Source: Crocinitomicaceae bacterium (lineage in GTDB: Bacteria; Bacteroidota; Bacteroidia; Flavobacteriales_D; Crocinitomicaceae). Taken from it: 64,000 nt of DNA. Numbering within the stretch: the stretch's first letter is position 1; every line of letters starts with the position of its first letter. The notes under the pieces are model-generated. The model had not been told where the DNA came from. It saw only the letters and a list, made by a program, of their open reading frames with translations, and ran no database searches. Both the position numbers and the translations under genes were made by a program. Positions 1-9,583 of the stretch are shown piece by piece. The stretch lies in assembly GCA_016708105.1 (NCBI GenBank), contig JADJGJ010000001.1:1984001-2048000 (forward strand), read 5' to 3'.

Positions 1-870
1 TTTGTTACTGATGATGATGATATCACCTCCCGAAACCGATTTTGAAATTCCATGTTTAATTGCATTCTCAACAATGGTTTGCAACATCAAGGGCGGAATT
101 TCACAACCCAGTGCGCTTTCTGACACTTCAAATTTCACACTCAGCCGCTCTTCAAATCGCATTTGCTCCAATCTTAAATAATTCTTCACTAATTCAAGTT
201 CATCGCGCAGCGGAACTAGTTTTTGTTTACCCAAATTGATAGAACTTCTGAGTAGAAAAGATAATTGCGTGATGGCATCCTTAGCTTGATCAGGATTTAA
301 ACCAACCAAAGCTCTGATAGAATTGAGTGAATTAAATAAAAAATGAGGATTTAATTGTGCGCGTAAATTTTTTAATTCAATTTCATTTTTAGATGCTTCC
401 CACTGCAGGTTTAGCATTTCTTGCTTGCGTGATTTTTCAATGATAACAAAAACATAATATGAACCACTCCACAATAAAAACAAGATAACAGATCTTAAGA
501 TGGCGAGCAGAAATTCAGAAAAATTAAATTCAGTTGACCATGCCTCTTCCAGCGGAAAAAAATCTTGTGTAATACAAAATGTCATGAAATGCTGAAAGGT
601 TTCCAAAAGCGTTGCGCTGATAAAAGAGAGTATGAGCGTATAAATAATGAGTAGGTGTAATTTTTTTGAAAGCAAATCACCACGAATGATAACCCAGCGC
701 ATACCATGAGACACAGCAACTGAAAAGAGCATCCAAGTGAAAAGCGACAGCCCAAGATTAAACGTAGGAAAAAAGATTTCACTGGAGATGAGCAACAAGG
801 CAGAGAAACCGTAATAGGCACTCCAACCTACAAATTGCGCAATCCAATAGAGAATGACTTTTCTTTCCAT
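1..870 (-). CDS. LytS/YehU-type sensor histidine kinase (partial)
   Basis: Membrane sensor kinase of the LytS-like family, which autophosphorylates a histidine and passes the phosphate to a LytTR-type regulator. Reading from the ATG at 868-870, the first ~150 residues hold about four hydrophobic segments. They are followed by the His_kinase motif LNPHFLFNSLN, with the phospho-acceptor His near residue 176, and the ATP-binding N-box PPLMLQTIVENAIKHG near the window edge. The reading frame is open to base 1, so the G-box and C-terminus lie outside the window. The partner response regulator would be expected just beyond the left edge but cannot be seen. Family assignment is firm; the signal sensed is unknown. 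Confidence 0.9.
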   Translation of the reverse strand, partial: MERKVILYWIAQFVGWSAYYGFSALLLISSEIFFPTFNLGLSLFTWMLFSVAVSHGMRWVIIRGDLLSKKLHLLIIYTLILSFISATLLETFQHFMTFCITQDFFPLEEAWSTEFNFSEFLLAILRSVILFLLWSGSYYVFVIIEKSRKQEMLNLQWEASKNEIELKNLRAQLNPHFLFNSLNSIRALVGLNPDQAKDAITQLSFLLRSSINLGKQKLVPLRDELELVKNYLRLEQMRFEERLSVKFEVSESALGCEIPPLMLQTIVENAIKHGISKSVSGGDIIIISNK

Positions 871-968
871 GAATCAAACATACTAAATCTATAAGTTGCG
901 TAGAAATTTATTGGATCGGTGGAAAGAAAACCGCTTGAATGAAAAAATTGCCTGATAGATGGACAGGC

Positions 969-2069
969 TCAGACATTGAAACGGAAATGCATGATGTCAC
1001 CATCTTCAACCACATAGCCTTTTCCCTCAACACCAAGTTTTCCTGCTTCTTTCACTGCAGCTTCAGAACCAAGACGAATAAAATCTTGGAATTTCATAAC
1101 CTCAGCACGAATAAATCCTTTCTCAAAATCAGAGTGAATCACACCGGCTGCCTGAGGGGCTGTTGCTCCAACGGGAATTGTCCAAGCGCGCACTTCTTTC
1201 ACCCCGGCCGTAAAATAGGTTTGCAAATTCAGCAATTTATATGCAGCCCGTATGAGACGATTTACGCCTGCCTCTTCTAAGCCCAACTCTTCTAAAAATA
1301 ACTGTCGCTCATCATACGTTTCTAACTCTGCAATGTCGGCTTCTATTTTTGTTCCTATTACTAATACTTCTGCATGCTCATCTTTCACGGCTTGTTTCAC
1401 TGATTCAACGTAAGCATTACCGGTTTTAACAGATGACTCGTCCACATTACATAAATACAGTACCGGTTTAGAGGTTAGTAGTTGTAAATCTTTCAGAATT
1501 TTCTCTTCACTTTCATTTGAAGCCGGAACGGTACGTGCAGATTTCCCTTGCTCTAGTACTGTTTTAATTTTCTGACAATATTCTAGTTGTTTTAATACTT
1601 CTTTATCGCCTGATTTTGCTGCTTTGTTGAGCGAATGAATTTTACTTTCTACTGATTCAAGATCTTTCAATTGCAATTCAAAATCAACTACCTCTTTATC
1701 ACGCACGGGATTTACACTGCCATCAACGTGTACAATATTTGGATCATCAAAACATCTCAATACATGAATAATTGCATCTGTTTCTCTGATATTTGCTAAA
1801 AATTTATTACCCAATCCTTCTCCTTTTGAAGCGCCTTTCACTAATCCGGCAATGTCAACAATTTCAATAGTTGTAGGAACAACCCGTTCAGGAATAACAA
1901 TTTTTTCAAGTTCAGTCAAGCGGTTGTCCGGCACTGTGATCACCCCAATATTGGGTTCAATAGTGCAAAACGGAAAATTTGCAGCTTGCGCGCGTGCATT
2001 AGACAAACAATTAAAAAGTGTTGATTTTCCTACATTGGGTAAGCCAACTATTCCGCATTTCAATGACAT
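969..2069 (-). CDS. ychF: Redox-regulated ATPase YchF (OLA1 family)
   Basis: Universally conserved OBG-family P-loop NTPase that binds ribosomes and hydrolyses ATP rather than GTP. The 366-residue protein has the normal family length. It starts with the P-loop GLPNVGKST (G1, residues 8-16), then switch II DIAGLVKGASKGEGLGN near residue 70. The C-terminal TGS-like domain holds the ATWTIPVGATAPQAAGVIH-type stretch, here RAWTIPVGATAPQAAGVIHS, and ends GYVVEDGDIMHFRFNV, which is typical of YchF. It is a monocistronic minus-strand gene with a -7-type promoter element 20 bases upstream of the ATG (2090-2097). Identification is very secure. Confidence 0.97.
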   Translation of the reverse strand: MSLKCGIVGLPNVGKSTLFNCLSNARAQAANFPFCTIEPNIGVITVPDNRLTELEKIVIPERVVPTTIEIVDIAGLVKGASKGEGLGNKFLANIRETDAIIHVLRCFDDPNIVHVDGSVNPVRDKEVVDFELQLKDLESVESKIHSLNKAAKSGDKEVLKQLEYCQKIKTVLEQGKSARTVPASNESEEKILKDLQLLTSKPVLYLCNVDESSVKTGNAYVESVKQAVKDEHAEVLVIGTKIEADIAELETYDERQLFLEELGLEEAGVNRLIRAAYKLLNLQTYFTAGVKEVRAWTIPVGATAPQAAGVIHSDFEKGFIRAEVMKFQDFIRLGSEAAVKEAGKLGVEGKGYVVEDGDIMHFRFNV

Positions 2070-2089
2070 CAGTATTTTTTTTTGTGGTG

Positions 2090-2097
2090 CAAAGATA
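2090..2097 (-). promoter_or_regulatory. Bacteroidota -7 promoter element for ychF
   Basis: On the minus strand the octamer reads TATCTTTG, a perfect TAnnTTTG. It lies 20 bases upstream of the ychF ATG. No clear TTTG -33 box was seen at the expected distance. Confidence 0.5.
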
Positions 2098-2147
2098 ATA
2101 GCAATTTGAAAGATTCAGCGCTTGCAAAATCAATAGGATATGATAAC

Positions 2148-2178
2148 AAAAAGAGGCAACCTCTCGATTGCCTCTTTT
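2148..2178 (-). terminator. Intrinsic terminator downstream of the T9SS adhesin gene
   Basis: An 11-bp perfect inverted repeat (AAAAGAGGCAA at 2149-2159 and TTGCCTCTTTT at 2168-2178) has an 8-base loop. Read on the minus strand, the stem is followed by a run of five T. It lies just past the stop codon at 2196, between the adhesin gene and the ychF promoter, so it would insulate ychF. Confidence 0.75.
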
Positions 2179-2195
2179 CTTGTCAAATTTTTTAT

Positions 2196-5100
2196 CTAGT
2201 TCCTTATCAAATGCACCGTACCTTGTCCTTCAAACTCAGTTCCGTTTGATGCTACTCCGTGATAAATGAAGAAGTAGACACCATCAGTTGCCGGTTTTCC
2301 GTTTTTGGTGGTGCCGTCCCATGCATCAGTGATACTAGTGAACTGGAACATCTCTTTACCCCAACGGTCAAATACTGTACACTCAAATTCAACAATTGCA
2401 GTTTGACGATTTTCAAAAGTGAATAAAGGGTTAGCTGCATCATTGCCCGGTGTGAACACGTTAGGTGCAACCAAAGTTGGGTAATCATAAATTGTCAACA
2501 CCTTGCACGTTGTATCTGAACATCCGTTTTTATTTAATGCAACCAAACAAACTTCATATTGCCCTTCAGAATAATAACATGTATCAAATACTTCATTTAC
2601 ATCATGACTGATTTGCCAAGGCAAGCCATATCCCATTTCCCAGAAGAAGGTGGTATCAGCCAAAGGATCATATTCATTAGCAAAATATTGTGATGTATTT
2701 TCAAATTCAGTACATACAATTGCAGTTCCTGAAAGTGAAGGAATATCTAATGATGCATCAGCAGATAATACATTGAAATTGGCAATTGGATTAACTGAAT
2801 CTAACTGAATAGTTTCAACCAAAGTACAACCTACATCATCAGTCACCGTCATTTGATATGTAGCAGGATTCAAGCCTCCCCATGTTGTAGCATTTGTAGT
2901 TGCTCCGGTTGATAAATTCACCCATTCATATTCATAATCAGGCACACCACCACTTGCTGATGCATACACAACACCATTACCTGATTGATATGAGAACATA
3001 CGACAAAAAGCAGGGTGTGAACCAAATTCTGCAAACACGATTTCAGGATTTTGTGTCAAGGTAAATTCATATTGGTTGTAGCACATCGCATCTTGAATAG
3101 TTAAAACATAAGTACCAATTGGTAATCCATTTGCTACGTTTGACGTTGAAGGTGGATTTGGCACCACCCCTGAAAGATTCCAGAAATAGCTTACGGTTCC
3201 AACTTCATTCACCACATCATCAACAATAATTGCTCCTGTGCTGTCTCCGTAACACAAAACATCTTTCACGGTAAACACTCCATATAAAGAATCAGGTTGA
3301 CCTAAATCAATCATCACAGAATCTTCACATCCGTTTTGGTCAGTAACATATGCCCAGTAAATTCCGGCTTCAAGGTTATTAAATGTATTTCCCGGAACGC
3401 CGTTAACAGGATTCCACGAGTATACAAGTCCACCTGATCCACCAGTTGATTGAACAGTGATTGAGCCATCAGAGTATGCATAACAGGTAGGTTGATTAGA
3501 ATTTGAAACATATAAATCTAATGCTTGCGGAGAAGTTATTTCAATTGGAATACTTACTTCACAACCCAAATCATCTACAATAGTTACAATCCAGTTTCCT
3601 GGCTCCATGGCTGACTGACTATTATTAGCCGGTCCACCCGGATCACCGCCAGGATGTTGTCCTGATGGACCTGTCCAAGTGATGCTGGTAACATTTCCTG
3701 AAGGCGTTGGAATTGCACTGATTTGTGCTGATCCTTGGTTGTCTCCGTAACAATCTTCACCTGTTACGCTAATTATATCAACATCAATAAAGTGTCCGGC
3801 AGAAGTTATGGTCACCGTTGAATCAGAAATACAACCTTCATCATCAGCAATAACAATGTAAACCGCAGTACCAGCTCCATCAGAATAAGAATCCGTAGTT
3901 CCGGTAGTTGGAGGATCACCTGCCATGATGATAGTATAAGGAGCTCCATTTCCTGACGTTCCATTTACTGTAACATCCACCTGACCATTCGAAGCTGACG
4001 GACATGTTGGCGCTGGAGTAATAGTTATGTTCTGAAAAACAGGTGCAACAAATACACCAGATGCTGAAGTTGTGCAACCTTGTGCATCGGTGATATCAAT
4101 TTCCCAACCTTCATTGTTTTCCAAATTATTGATATTTGCTGTTCCACCATTTGGAACAGAACCAGATACAAGATTTCCATCACCTTGATTCACTACAGTG
4201 TAATTCCCTGGTGCACCGCCTGTAATCTGAACGTCAATTCCGTTAATGGTAGTTGGAGGATTACAATCTAATGAAACCGTTGTTTGCATTTCGCAAGCGT
4301 AAGTCACCTGAATTGGTGTTCCCAACAAAAAGCAATCATTATTATTTTTATCCCAATGTAAACCACCGTTATCATTCACCCCATTGGCTACGTTATTATT
4401 TCCTCCAACACCGTCATCACCGGCAACAGGTACAAACCAATAAGTACCGCAACCTAACCCACTAACGATTGGACTTGTTCCATTATTAATATCAGACAAA
4501 TCTTCACTTGGAATAATCATATTTAAAAATCCGGGGTCAGTTGCAGGATCACCACTAGTTGGAGCGGCATCATACACAAGCCACATAAGTTGAGCAGAGT
4601 AAACTCCGTCACCTACCGGCAAAGGAATAGTATCGTTTGGTAAAATATAATTTCCATCAGATATGGCTTCAAATGATTCACCTTGACACAAATAAACAGG
4701 GCTTGAACTTAGCGTCCCATTTTTTTCAACAGTATAAGTTCCGGGATCAGATACACATGGATCAGGCGTAATGATTGAACAATCTGTTGATCCGGTACCG
4801 CCTACTTGAGTCAATGTTACATCCTGAACAACGGATGCGTAGTTTGTAATCAGCATCACATACACATCACCGGTAACAGCACTTGGAATTGAAGGATACT
4901 CATCATTGGTACCGGAATAACTGCAATCAACTTCAGGTGCATTTGGACTCACTCCCATTTGACCACAGTAGGATTGAGCCTCAGCTAAATCATCAAACGG
5001 ACCCCAAATAATGAAGTCAATATCAGATGGTGCCCAAAGGTTCATGTCAATATTTCCATCAGTTGCAATCTCAAAATAATACCAAGTTGGATTAGGTTGA

Positions 5101-5276
5101 GAAAATAGACAACCATAATCATTAGGATCAGGTCCAATGCTCACACCTGTTTGAGCTGTAAAACTCAAACCGGCATCAGTACAAATTGGTTCCATCTCTG
5201 AACACTCATCATTTGTCTGAGCCATTGCTCCTATTCCGGTCAGAAATAATCCTGAAATCAGAATTGTTTTTTTCAT
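2196..5276 (-). CDS. Large secreted SprB-repeat adhesin with type B T9SS sorting domain
   Basis: A cell-surface or secreted protein of 1026 residues. The ATG at 5276 is preferred over the in-frame ATG at 5288 because it puts a standard signal peptide (MKKTILISGLFL...AMAQ) at the N-terminus. The first third resembles N-terminal domains of T9SS proteins (DECSEMEPIC...). The middle has several SprB-like repeats of the type CYGDSTGAI...GTYVLTI or CYAYSDGSI...GIYWAYVTD, then a PKD-like segment near residue 880. The last ~90 residues form the gliding-motility type B C-terminal domain (APNVFTPGND, VFDRWGKEMFQ, WDGTTKNGKPATDGVYFFIY). Known members are exported by the type IX system and act as adhesins; a specific ligand cannot be inferred. 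Confidence 0.92.
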   Translation of the reverse strand: MKKTILISGLFLTGIGAMAQTNDECSEMEPICTDAGLSFTAQTGVSIGPDPNDYGCLFSQPNPTWYYFEIATDGNIDMNLWAPSDIDFIIWGPFDDLAEAQSYCGQMGVSPNAPEVDCSYSGTNDEYPSIPSAVTGDVYVMLITNYASVVQDVTLTQVGGTGSTDCSIITPDPCVSDPGTYTVEKNGTLSSSPVYLCQGESFEAISDGNYILPNDTIPLPVGDGVYSAQLMWLVYDAAPTSGDPATDPGFLNMIIPSEDLSDINNGTSPIVSGLGCGTYWFVPVAGDDGVGGNNNVANGVNDNGGLHWDKNNNDCFLLGTPIQVTYACEMQTTVSLDCNPPTTINGIDVQITGGAPGNYTVVNQGDGNLVSGSVPNGGTANINNLENNEGWEIDITDAQGCTTSASGVFVAPVFQNITITPAPTCPSASNGQVDVTVNGTSGNGAPYTIIMAGDPPTTGTTDSYSDGAGTAVYIVIADDEGCISDSTVTITSAGHFIDVDIISVTGEDCYGDNQGSAQISAIPTPSGNVTSITWTGPSGQHPGGDPGGPANNSQSAMEPGNWIVTIVDDLGCEVSIPIEITSPQALDLYVSNSNQPTCYAYSDGSITVQSTGGSGGLVYSWNPVNGVPGNTFNNLEAGIYWAYVTDQNGCEDSVMIDLGQPDSLYGVFTVKDVLCYGDSTGAIIVDDVVNEVGTVSYFWNLSGVVPNPPSTSNVANGLPIGTYVLTIQDAMCYNQYEFTLTQNPEIVFAEFGSHPAFCRMFSYQSGNGVVYASASGGVPDYEYEWVNLSTGATTNATTWGGLNPATYQMTVTDDVGCTLVETIQLDSVNPIANFNVLSADASLDIPSLSGTAIVCTEFENTSQYFANEYDPLADTTFFWEMGYGLPWQISHDVNEVFDTCYYSEGQYEVCLVALNKNGCSDTTCKVLTIYDYPTLVAPNVFTPGNDAANPLFTFENRQTAIVEFECTVFDRWGKEMFQFTSITDAWDGTTKNGKPATDGVYFFIYHGVASNGTEFEGQGTVHLIRN

Positions 5277-5302
5277 GTCTAAATACATAGTTCTGGTTTG
5301 TA

Positions 5303-5614
5303 TTATTTAGATTCTAATTCTTCAATACGAGCTTTTAAATCAGCTCTGGTTTTCTCAGCATTTTCAAACCATCCCGAATCAATTGCTTTTTGCAATTCAT
5401 CAGGATTTGATCTTATCCACGCTTCTTTTATATCCAATGCTTCCAGCAAATTTTTACAATTTTCAATTTCCTGCTCTTTGGTGAGTTCAGGCTTTTGTTC
5501 TGACTCAGGCATTTTATAAATTTTCATTGGAGAAACCTGATTGCCGTTTTGTTGGGCAAAACTGCTCATTCCGGCACCTACCAGGAATGAAATGCAAAGA
5601 AAAAGTCGTTTCAT
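5303..5614 (-). CDS. Small secreted protein of unknown function
   Basis: A 103-residue product with a clear signal peptide (MKRLFLCISFLVGAGMSSFAQ) followed by a charged, helix-prone tail rich in Glu and Lys. It ends in a short coiled-coil-like stretch (ADLKARIEELESK). It lies 26 bases upstream of the adhesin ATG on the same strand, so the two are probably co-transcribed. I do not recognise the family; it could be a periplasmic accessory protein for the adhesin, but that rests only on position. Confidence 0.75.
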   Translation of the reverse strand: MKRLFLCISFLVGAGMSSFAQQNGNQVSPMKIYKMPESEQKPELTKEQEIENCKNLLEALDIKEAWIRSNPDELQKAIDSGWFENAEKTRADLKARIEELESK

Positions 5615-5821
5615 TATTTTTTGGTTTTATAGCTTTACAACGACCATGCAGACACATAAGTTGCATGATCAACCACAAATTTGTGATTTTTTTTTCAGAC
5701 AGTCGCTACAACCGTTAATAAACCTATTAAATGTGCAAAACTTTGGGGATAACTATTTTCCCGAACCCCGTTATATACCTGCATTTTGCGCTAATTTCGC
5801 CGGCAAAATCAAATTTTTCCT

Positions 5822-6664
5822 ATGGCCATTGCTAGTTCAGAAAAAATCAGTTCTCAAGTTAGGCGTGACATCATTCGTATGGTTACCGATGTACAATCAG
5901 GGCATCCGGGTGGATCATTGGGTTGTGCAGATTTTATGACACTGCTCTACTTTGAAATCATGGATATTAAACCTGAAAACTGGCAAATGGATGGCAAGGG
6001 CGAGGATATTTTTTTCTTGTCAAATGGACATATTTCACCCTGTTTATATAGCGTGCTGGCTCACAAAGGATATTTTGATATAAAGGAACTGAGTACATTT
6101 CGTAGATTAGGTTCAAGACTACAAGGTCATCCGACACCTGATAAAGGATTACCTGGCGTGCGCATTGCTACAGGTTCATTAGGTCAGGGATTATCTGTGG
6201 GAATAGGAACTGCATTAGCAAAAAAACTAAATGGTGATCAAAAGTTAGTATTCACACTGCATGGTGATGGAGAATTACAGGAAGGTCAAATATGGGAAGC
6301 AGCTATGTACGCAGCCGCTAATAAAGTTGACAACCTAATTGCCACCATAGATTACAACCATAAACAAATAGACGGTGATATTGATGATGTGCTGCCAATG
6401 GGTGATCTAAAACAAAAATGGCAGGCTTTTGGATGGGAGGTTCTTGAAATGAACGGACACGACTTTGCAACCATGCGTTCTGTCTTAAAATCTGCAAAGG
6501 ATAAGACAGGAAAAGGCAAACCTGTAGTGATTGTGATGACTACCATTATGGGTAAAGGGGTTGATTTTATGGAAGGCACTCATAAGTGGCACGGTTCACC
6601 ACCAAGCAAAGAACAGGCAGAAAAAGCATTGTCCGCAATAGTAGAAACAACAGGAGATTATTAA
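5822..6664 (+). CDS. Transketolase, N-terminal (TPP pyrophosphate-binding) subunit
   Basis: First half of a split transketolase, the TPP enzyme that moves two-carbon ketol units in the non-oxidative pentose phosphate pathway. The 280 residues contain the early SGHPGGSLG motif (residues 26-34) and the TPP/Mg motif GDGELQEG...N. They also include the LATIDYN-like stretch (here LIATIDYNHKQIDG) and a KG.G...WHG ending. Split two-subunit transketolases of this length are common in Bacteroidota and Firmicutes. The C-terminal subunit is at 8026-8979, separated by an unrelated VWA gene whose TTG start directly follows this stop codon. Function is secure; which of the paralogous tkt names applies is not. 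Confidence 0.95.
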   Translation: MAIASSEKISSQVRRDIIRMVTDVQSGHPGGSLGCADFMTLLYFEIMDIKPENWQMDGKGEDIFFLSNGHISPCLYSVLAHKGYFDIKELSTFRRLGSRLQGHPTPDKGLPGVRIATGSLGQGLSVGIGTALAKKLNGDQKLVFTLHGDGELQEGQIWEAAMYAAANKVDNLIATIDYNHKQIDGDIDDVLPMGDLKQKWQAFGWEVLEMNGHDFATMRSVLKSAKDKTGKGKPVVIVMTTIMGKGVDFMEGTHKWHGSPPSKEQAEKALSAIVETTGDY

Positions 6665-8023
6665 TTGAAAAAGATTCTTTTTATATTATTACTTGGGGGC
6701 ATATTTCAGCCTTTGTCAGCGCAACAACTTACACGCATTCTCTTTGTATTTGATGCTTCAAATTCAATGAATGGAAAATGGGAAGGGGCAACAAAAATTG
6801 AACATGCACGCCGGATTTTTGCTGAAACCATCAACAAATTGGAAGGCATTCCTAATCTTGAAATTGCCCTGCGCGTGTATGGACATCAATCACCTATCAC
6901 GCCAACGTTTCAAGACTGCAATGACACAAAGCTTGAGGTGCCTTTTGGACCAGATAACTTTGCAGCCGTGAAAGGATTTGTGCAAACAGTAGAATGTAAA
7001 GGTACCACTCCCATTGCACGCTCTCTTGAAGCATCTGCAGATGATTTCCCGGATGCCAATGCTAGAAATGTAATCATATTAATTACCGATGGCTTAGAAG
7101 CGTGTGATGAATTCCCTTGCGAATCAGCACGCAAACTGAAAGAAAAAGATATCGCAGTGACGCCTTTTGTAGTTGGGCTGGGTATAGATCTTGCCTATCT
7201 TAACAATTTTGAATGTATCGGACGAGTTTACGAAGCATCCAACCTGCAGTCATTTGAAAAAGTAATGAACTCAGTAATCATTGATGCGCTATTTGCAACC
7301 TCAGTACAAATTGATTTAAACGATATTAACGGTGATCCCATACATACCAATTCAACTGTGTTTTTTTATGAAGCAGGAACAAAAAATCTGAAATATACTT
7401 TCATGCATACGCTAAATATCAAAGGCAATCCTGATACAATTGTGGTTATAGATCCAACCATGAAATACGACATTGTTGTAAATACCTTACCTAAAGTTGA
7501 GTTAAAAAACATTAGTATTACCAAAGGGATACACAATATTATTCCCGTTGATTGTCCACAGGGCATGATTGCAGTGCGCATTAAAGGTCCCACAAAAAGT
7601 TCAAATGTTCAGGTGAGAGTAACGCAAGATGGGGTATCAGTCACTTTGAATGTGCAACAATTAGATGAAATACAAAATTATTTGGTTGGGACATACGATC
7701 TTGAAATTCTCACATTGCCCCGCATTTATCAGAACGATGTCAAGGTGAGCCAGAGCGAATATACCTACATTGATATACCCGGTTCAGGTTTATTGAAATA
7801 TACATCTGCAAAAGCTATTGTAGGGCAAATATTTGTTGTACATGAAGGAGAAAAAGATGCATGGGTTTGTGATCTTGATCCATTAAAAACAACTGACCAG
7901 TATTACCTACAACCTGGGAATTACAAAATAGTTTATCGTCTCAAAACAGCTGTTTCAACTGATTATACACTTGTTAAACCATTCCAGATATTATCAGGAG
8001 AAAATACCATTATTACCCTTTAA
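6665..8023 (+). CDS. Secreted von Willebrand factor A domain protein inside the transketolase operon
   Basis: Starts with TTG at 6665, immediately after the TAA of the upstream subunit; the encoded N-terminus is a convincing signal peptide (KKILFILLLGGIFQPLSAQQ). Residues ~24-210 form a VWA domain with a MIDAS-type metal site: DASNSM (DxSxS), the Thr in KGTTPIARSL and the Asp in ILITDGLEACDEFPC. Two Cys pairs suggest disulfides and therefore a periplasmic or external location. The remaining ~240 residues look like beta-sandwich repeats and have no motif I recognise. It lies 0 and 2 bases from its neighbours, so it is translated from the same mRNA as cytoplasmic transketolase. No enzymatic role is evident; it may bind protein or surface ligands. 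Confidence 0.9.
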   Translation: MKKILFILLLGGIFQPLSAQQLTRILFVFDASNSMNGKWEGATKIEHARRIFAETINKLEGIPNLEIALRVYGHQSPITPTFQDCNDTKLEVPFGPDNFAAVKGFVQTVECKGTTPIARSLEASADDFPDANARNVIILITDGLEACDEFPCESARKLKEKDIAVTPFVVGLGIDLAYLNNFECIGRVYEASNLQSFEKVMNSVIIDALFATSVQIDLNDINGDPIHTNSTVFFYEAGTKNLKYTFMHTLNIKGNPDTIVVIDPTMKYDIVVNTLPKVELKNISITKGIHNIIPVDCPQGMIAVRIKGPTKSSNVQVRVTQDGVSVTLNVQQLDEIQNYLVGTYDLEILTLPRIYQNDVKVSQSEYTYIDIPGSGLLKYTSAKAIVGQIFVVHEGEKDAWVCDLDPLKTTDQYYLQPGNYKIVYRLKTAVSTDYTLVKPFQILSGENTIITL

Positions 8024-8025
8024 CC

Positions 8026-8979
8026 ATGACTGAAATAAAAATCATTGATGAAAAAGACACCCGCTCAGGCTTTGGAGCAGGACTTTCCGAACTTGGTAAA
8101 AAAAATCCAAATGTCGTAGCGCTTTGTGCTGATTTAACCGGCTCATTAAAAATGGATGAATTCCAAAAAAATCATCCTGATCGTTTTTTTCAAGTGGGTA
8201 TTGCCGAGGCAAATATGATTGGAATTGCAGCGGGATTAACTATTGGGGGTAAAATTCCATTTACCGGAACGTTTGCGAATTTTTCTACCGGAAGGGTATA
8301 TGATCAAATAAGACAATCAGTTGCCTACTCAGGTAAAAACGTAAAAATTTGCGCATCACATGCAGGTCTAACATTAGGAGAAGATGGAGCAACTCATCAA
8401 ATTTTAGAGGACATTGGTTTGATGAAAATGTTGCCAAACATGACTGTTATTTCTCCTTGTGATTATAACCAAACTAAAGCAGCAACCATTGCAATAGCTG
8501 ATTATAAAGGTCCGGTTTATTTGCGTTTTGGGCGTCCCAAAGTACCAAATTTTACTCCGGCTGACAAACCATTTGTAATTGGCAAGGCCGATATTCTTTC
8601 AGAAGGAACTGATGTGACAATTTTTGCAACCGGACATTTAGTTTGGAAATCTATAGAAGCAGCAAGGGTTTTGGAAGAAAAAGGAATACGTGCAGAAATA
8701 ATAAATATTCACACTATTAAACCTTTGGATGAAACCGCAGTCTTAAAGTCAGTTGGAAAAACAAAATGCGTAGTAACAGCTGAAGAACACATGCGCCACG
8801 GTGGATTAGGAGACAGCATTGCACAAGTACTCAGTCTTCATCTGCCAACACCTATTGAAATGGTTGCGGTAGATGATAAATTTGGTGAAAGCGGACAAGG
8901 CGAAGAACTCTTGAGCAAATATCACATCAACACCGCAGATATAATTGCTGCAGCAGAAAAGGTTGTAAAACGAAAATAA
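8026..8979 (+). CDS. Transketolase, C-terminal (pyrimidine-binding) subunit
   Basis: Second half of the split transketolase, 317 residues. It contains the pyrimidine-binding domain with FFQVGIAEANMIGIAAGL, whose Glu activates the TPP aminopyrimidine, and the segment SHAGLTLGEDGATHQ that contacts substrate. The C-terminal domain has VTAEEHMRHGGLGDSIAQ. It pairs with the subunit at 5822-6664 to make a complete enzyme. It starts with ATG two bases after the stop of the VWA gene, indicating one transcriptional unit of three genes. Confidence 0.95.
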   Translation: MTEIKIIDEKDTRSGFGAGLSELGKKNPNVVALCADLTGSLKMDEFQKNHPDRFFQVGIAEANMIGIAAGLTIGGKIPFTGTFANFSTGRVYDQIRQSVAYSGKNVKICASHAGLTLGEDGATHQILEDIGLMKMLPNMTVISPCDYNQTKAATIAIADYKGPVYLRFGRPKVPNFTPADKPFVIGKADILSEGTDVTIFATGHLVWKSIEAARVLEEKGIRAEIINIHTIKPLDETAVLKSVGKTKCVVTAEEHMRHGGLGDSIAQVLSLHLPTPIEMVAVDDKFGESGQGEELLSKYHINTADIIAAAEKVVKRK

Positions 8980-9011
8980 TGTTTATTCCAACTGATAAAA
9001 CATGAACGCGC

Positions 9012-9548
9012 ATGACATTATCAGACGAGGAAATTTTAGCTCATTACAAATCTAATCCTGAAAAGGGTTTTCAGATTTTGGTTGAACAATTTCAGGAGAG
9101 AGTTTACTGGCAAATCAGACGCTTGGTTAAAAATCATGATGACACCGCAGATGTCATGCAAAATGTATTTATCAAGGTATGGAAAGCCCTACCTGAATTC
9201 AGGGGTGATGCGGCTTTGTACACCTGGCTTTATCGGATTGCTTTTAATGAAACGCACACTTTTTTGAGTAAAGCTGCCAAACGGCAGACAGTAGATCTGG
9301 ATCCTCCATTATTTGAAAATAGCATTGAAGTAGACGGAAAAAATTATTCTCCTCAAGAAATTGAAAACATCTTCAACAAAGCTATTGAGACCTTACCTGA
9401 AAAACAAAAACTGGTTTTTCAACTCAAATATTTTGACGAATTAAAATTTACCGAAATTGAATCAATGCTTGGAACCAGTGTGGGCGCATTAAAAGCCTCG
9501 TATCATCTGGCAGTAAAAAAAATAGAAGAATTCCTGAAAGCAGGTTAA
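9012..9548 (+). CDS. ECF-type RNA polymerase sigma factor
   Basis: A sigma-70 family ECF factor of 178 residues. Region 2 includes the DDTADVMQNVFIKVWKALP motif (promoter -10 recognition and core binding), followed by FRGDAALYTWLYRIAFNE. After a short linker, region 4 has LPEKQKLVFQLKYFDELKFTEI and a helix-turn-helix GTSVGALKASYHLAVKKI. An ATG nine bases upstream (9003) is in another frame, so 9012 is the start. The next two genes, a membrane protein with a short cytoplasmic N-terminus and a small secreted protein, match the usual Bacteroidota layout of sigma, anti-sigma-like and periplasmic sensor genes. Confidence 0.93.
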   Translation: MTLSDEEILAHYKSNPEKGFQILVEQFQERVYWQIRRLVKNHDDTADVMQNVFIKVWKALPEFRGDAALYTWLYRIAFNETHTFLSKAAKRQTVDLDPPLFENSIEVDGKNYSPQEIENIFNKAIETLPEKQKLVFQLKYFDELKFTEIESMLGTSVGALKASYHLAVKKIEEFLKAG

Positions 9549-9583
9549 ACCTTGTTTGCGCTTTAGAGTCTAATAGATGTAAA

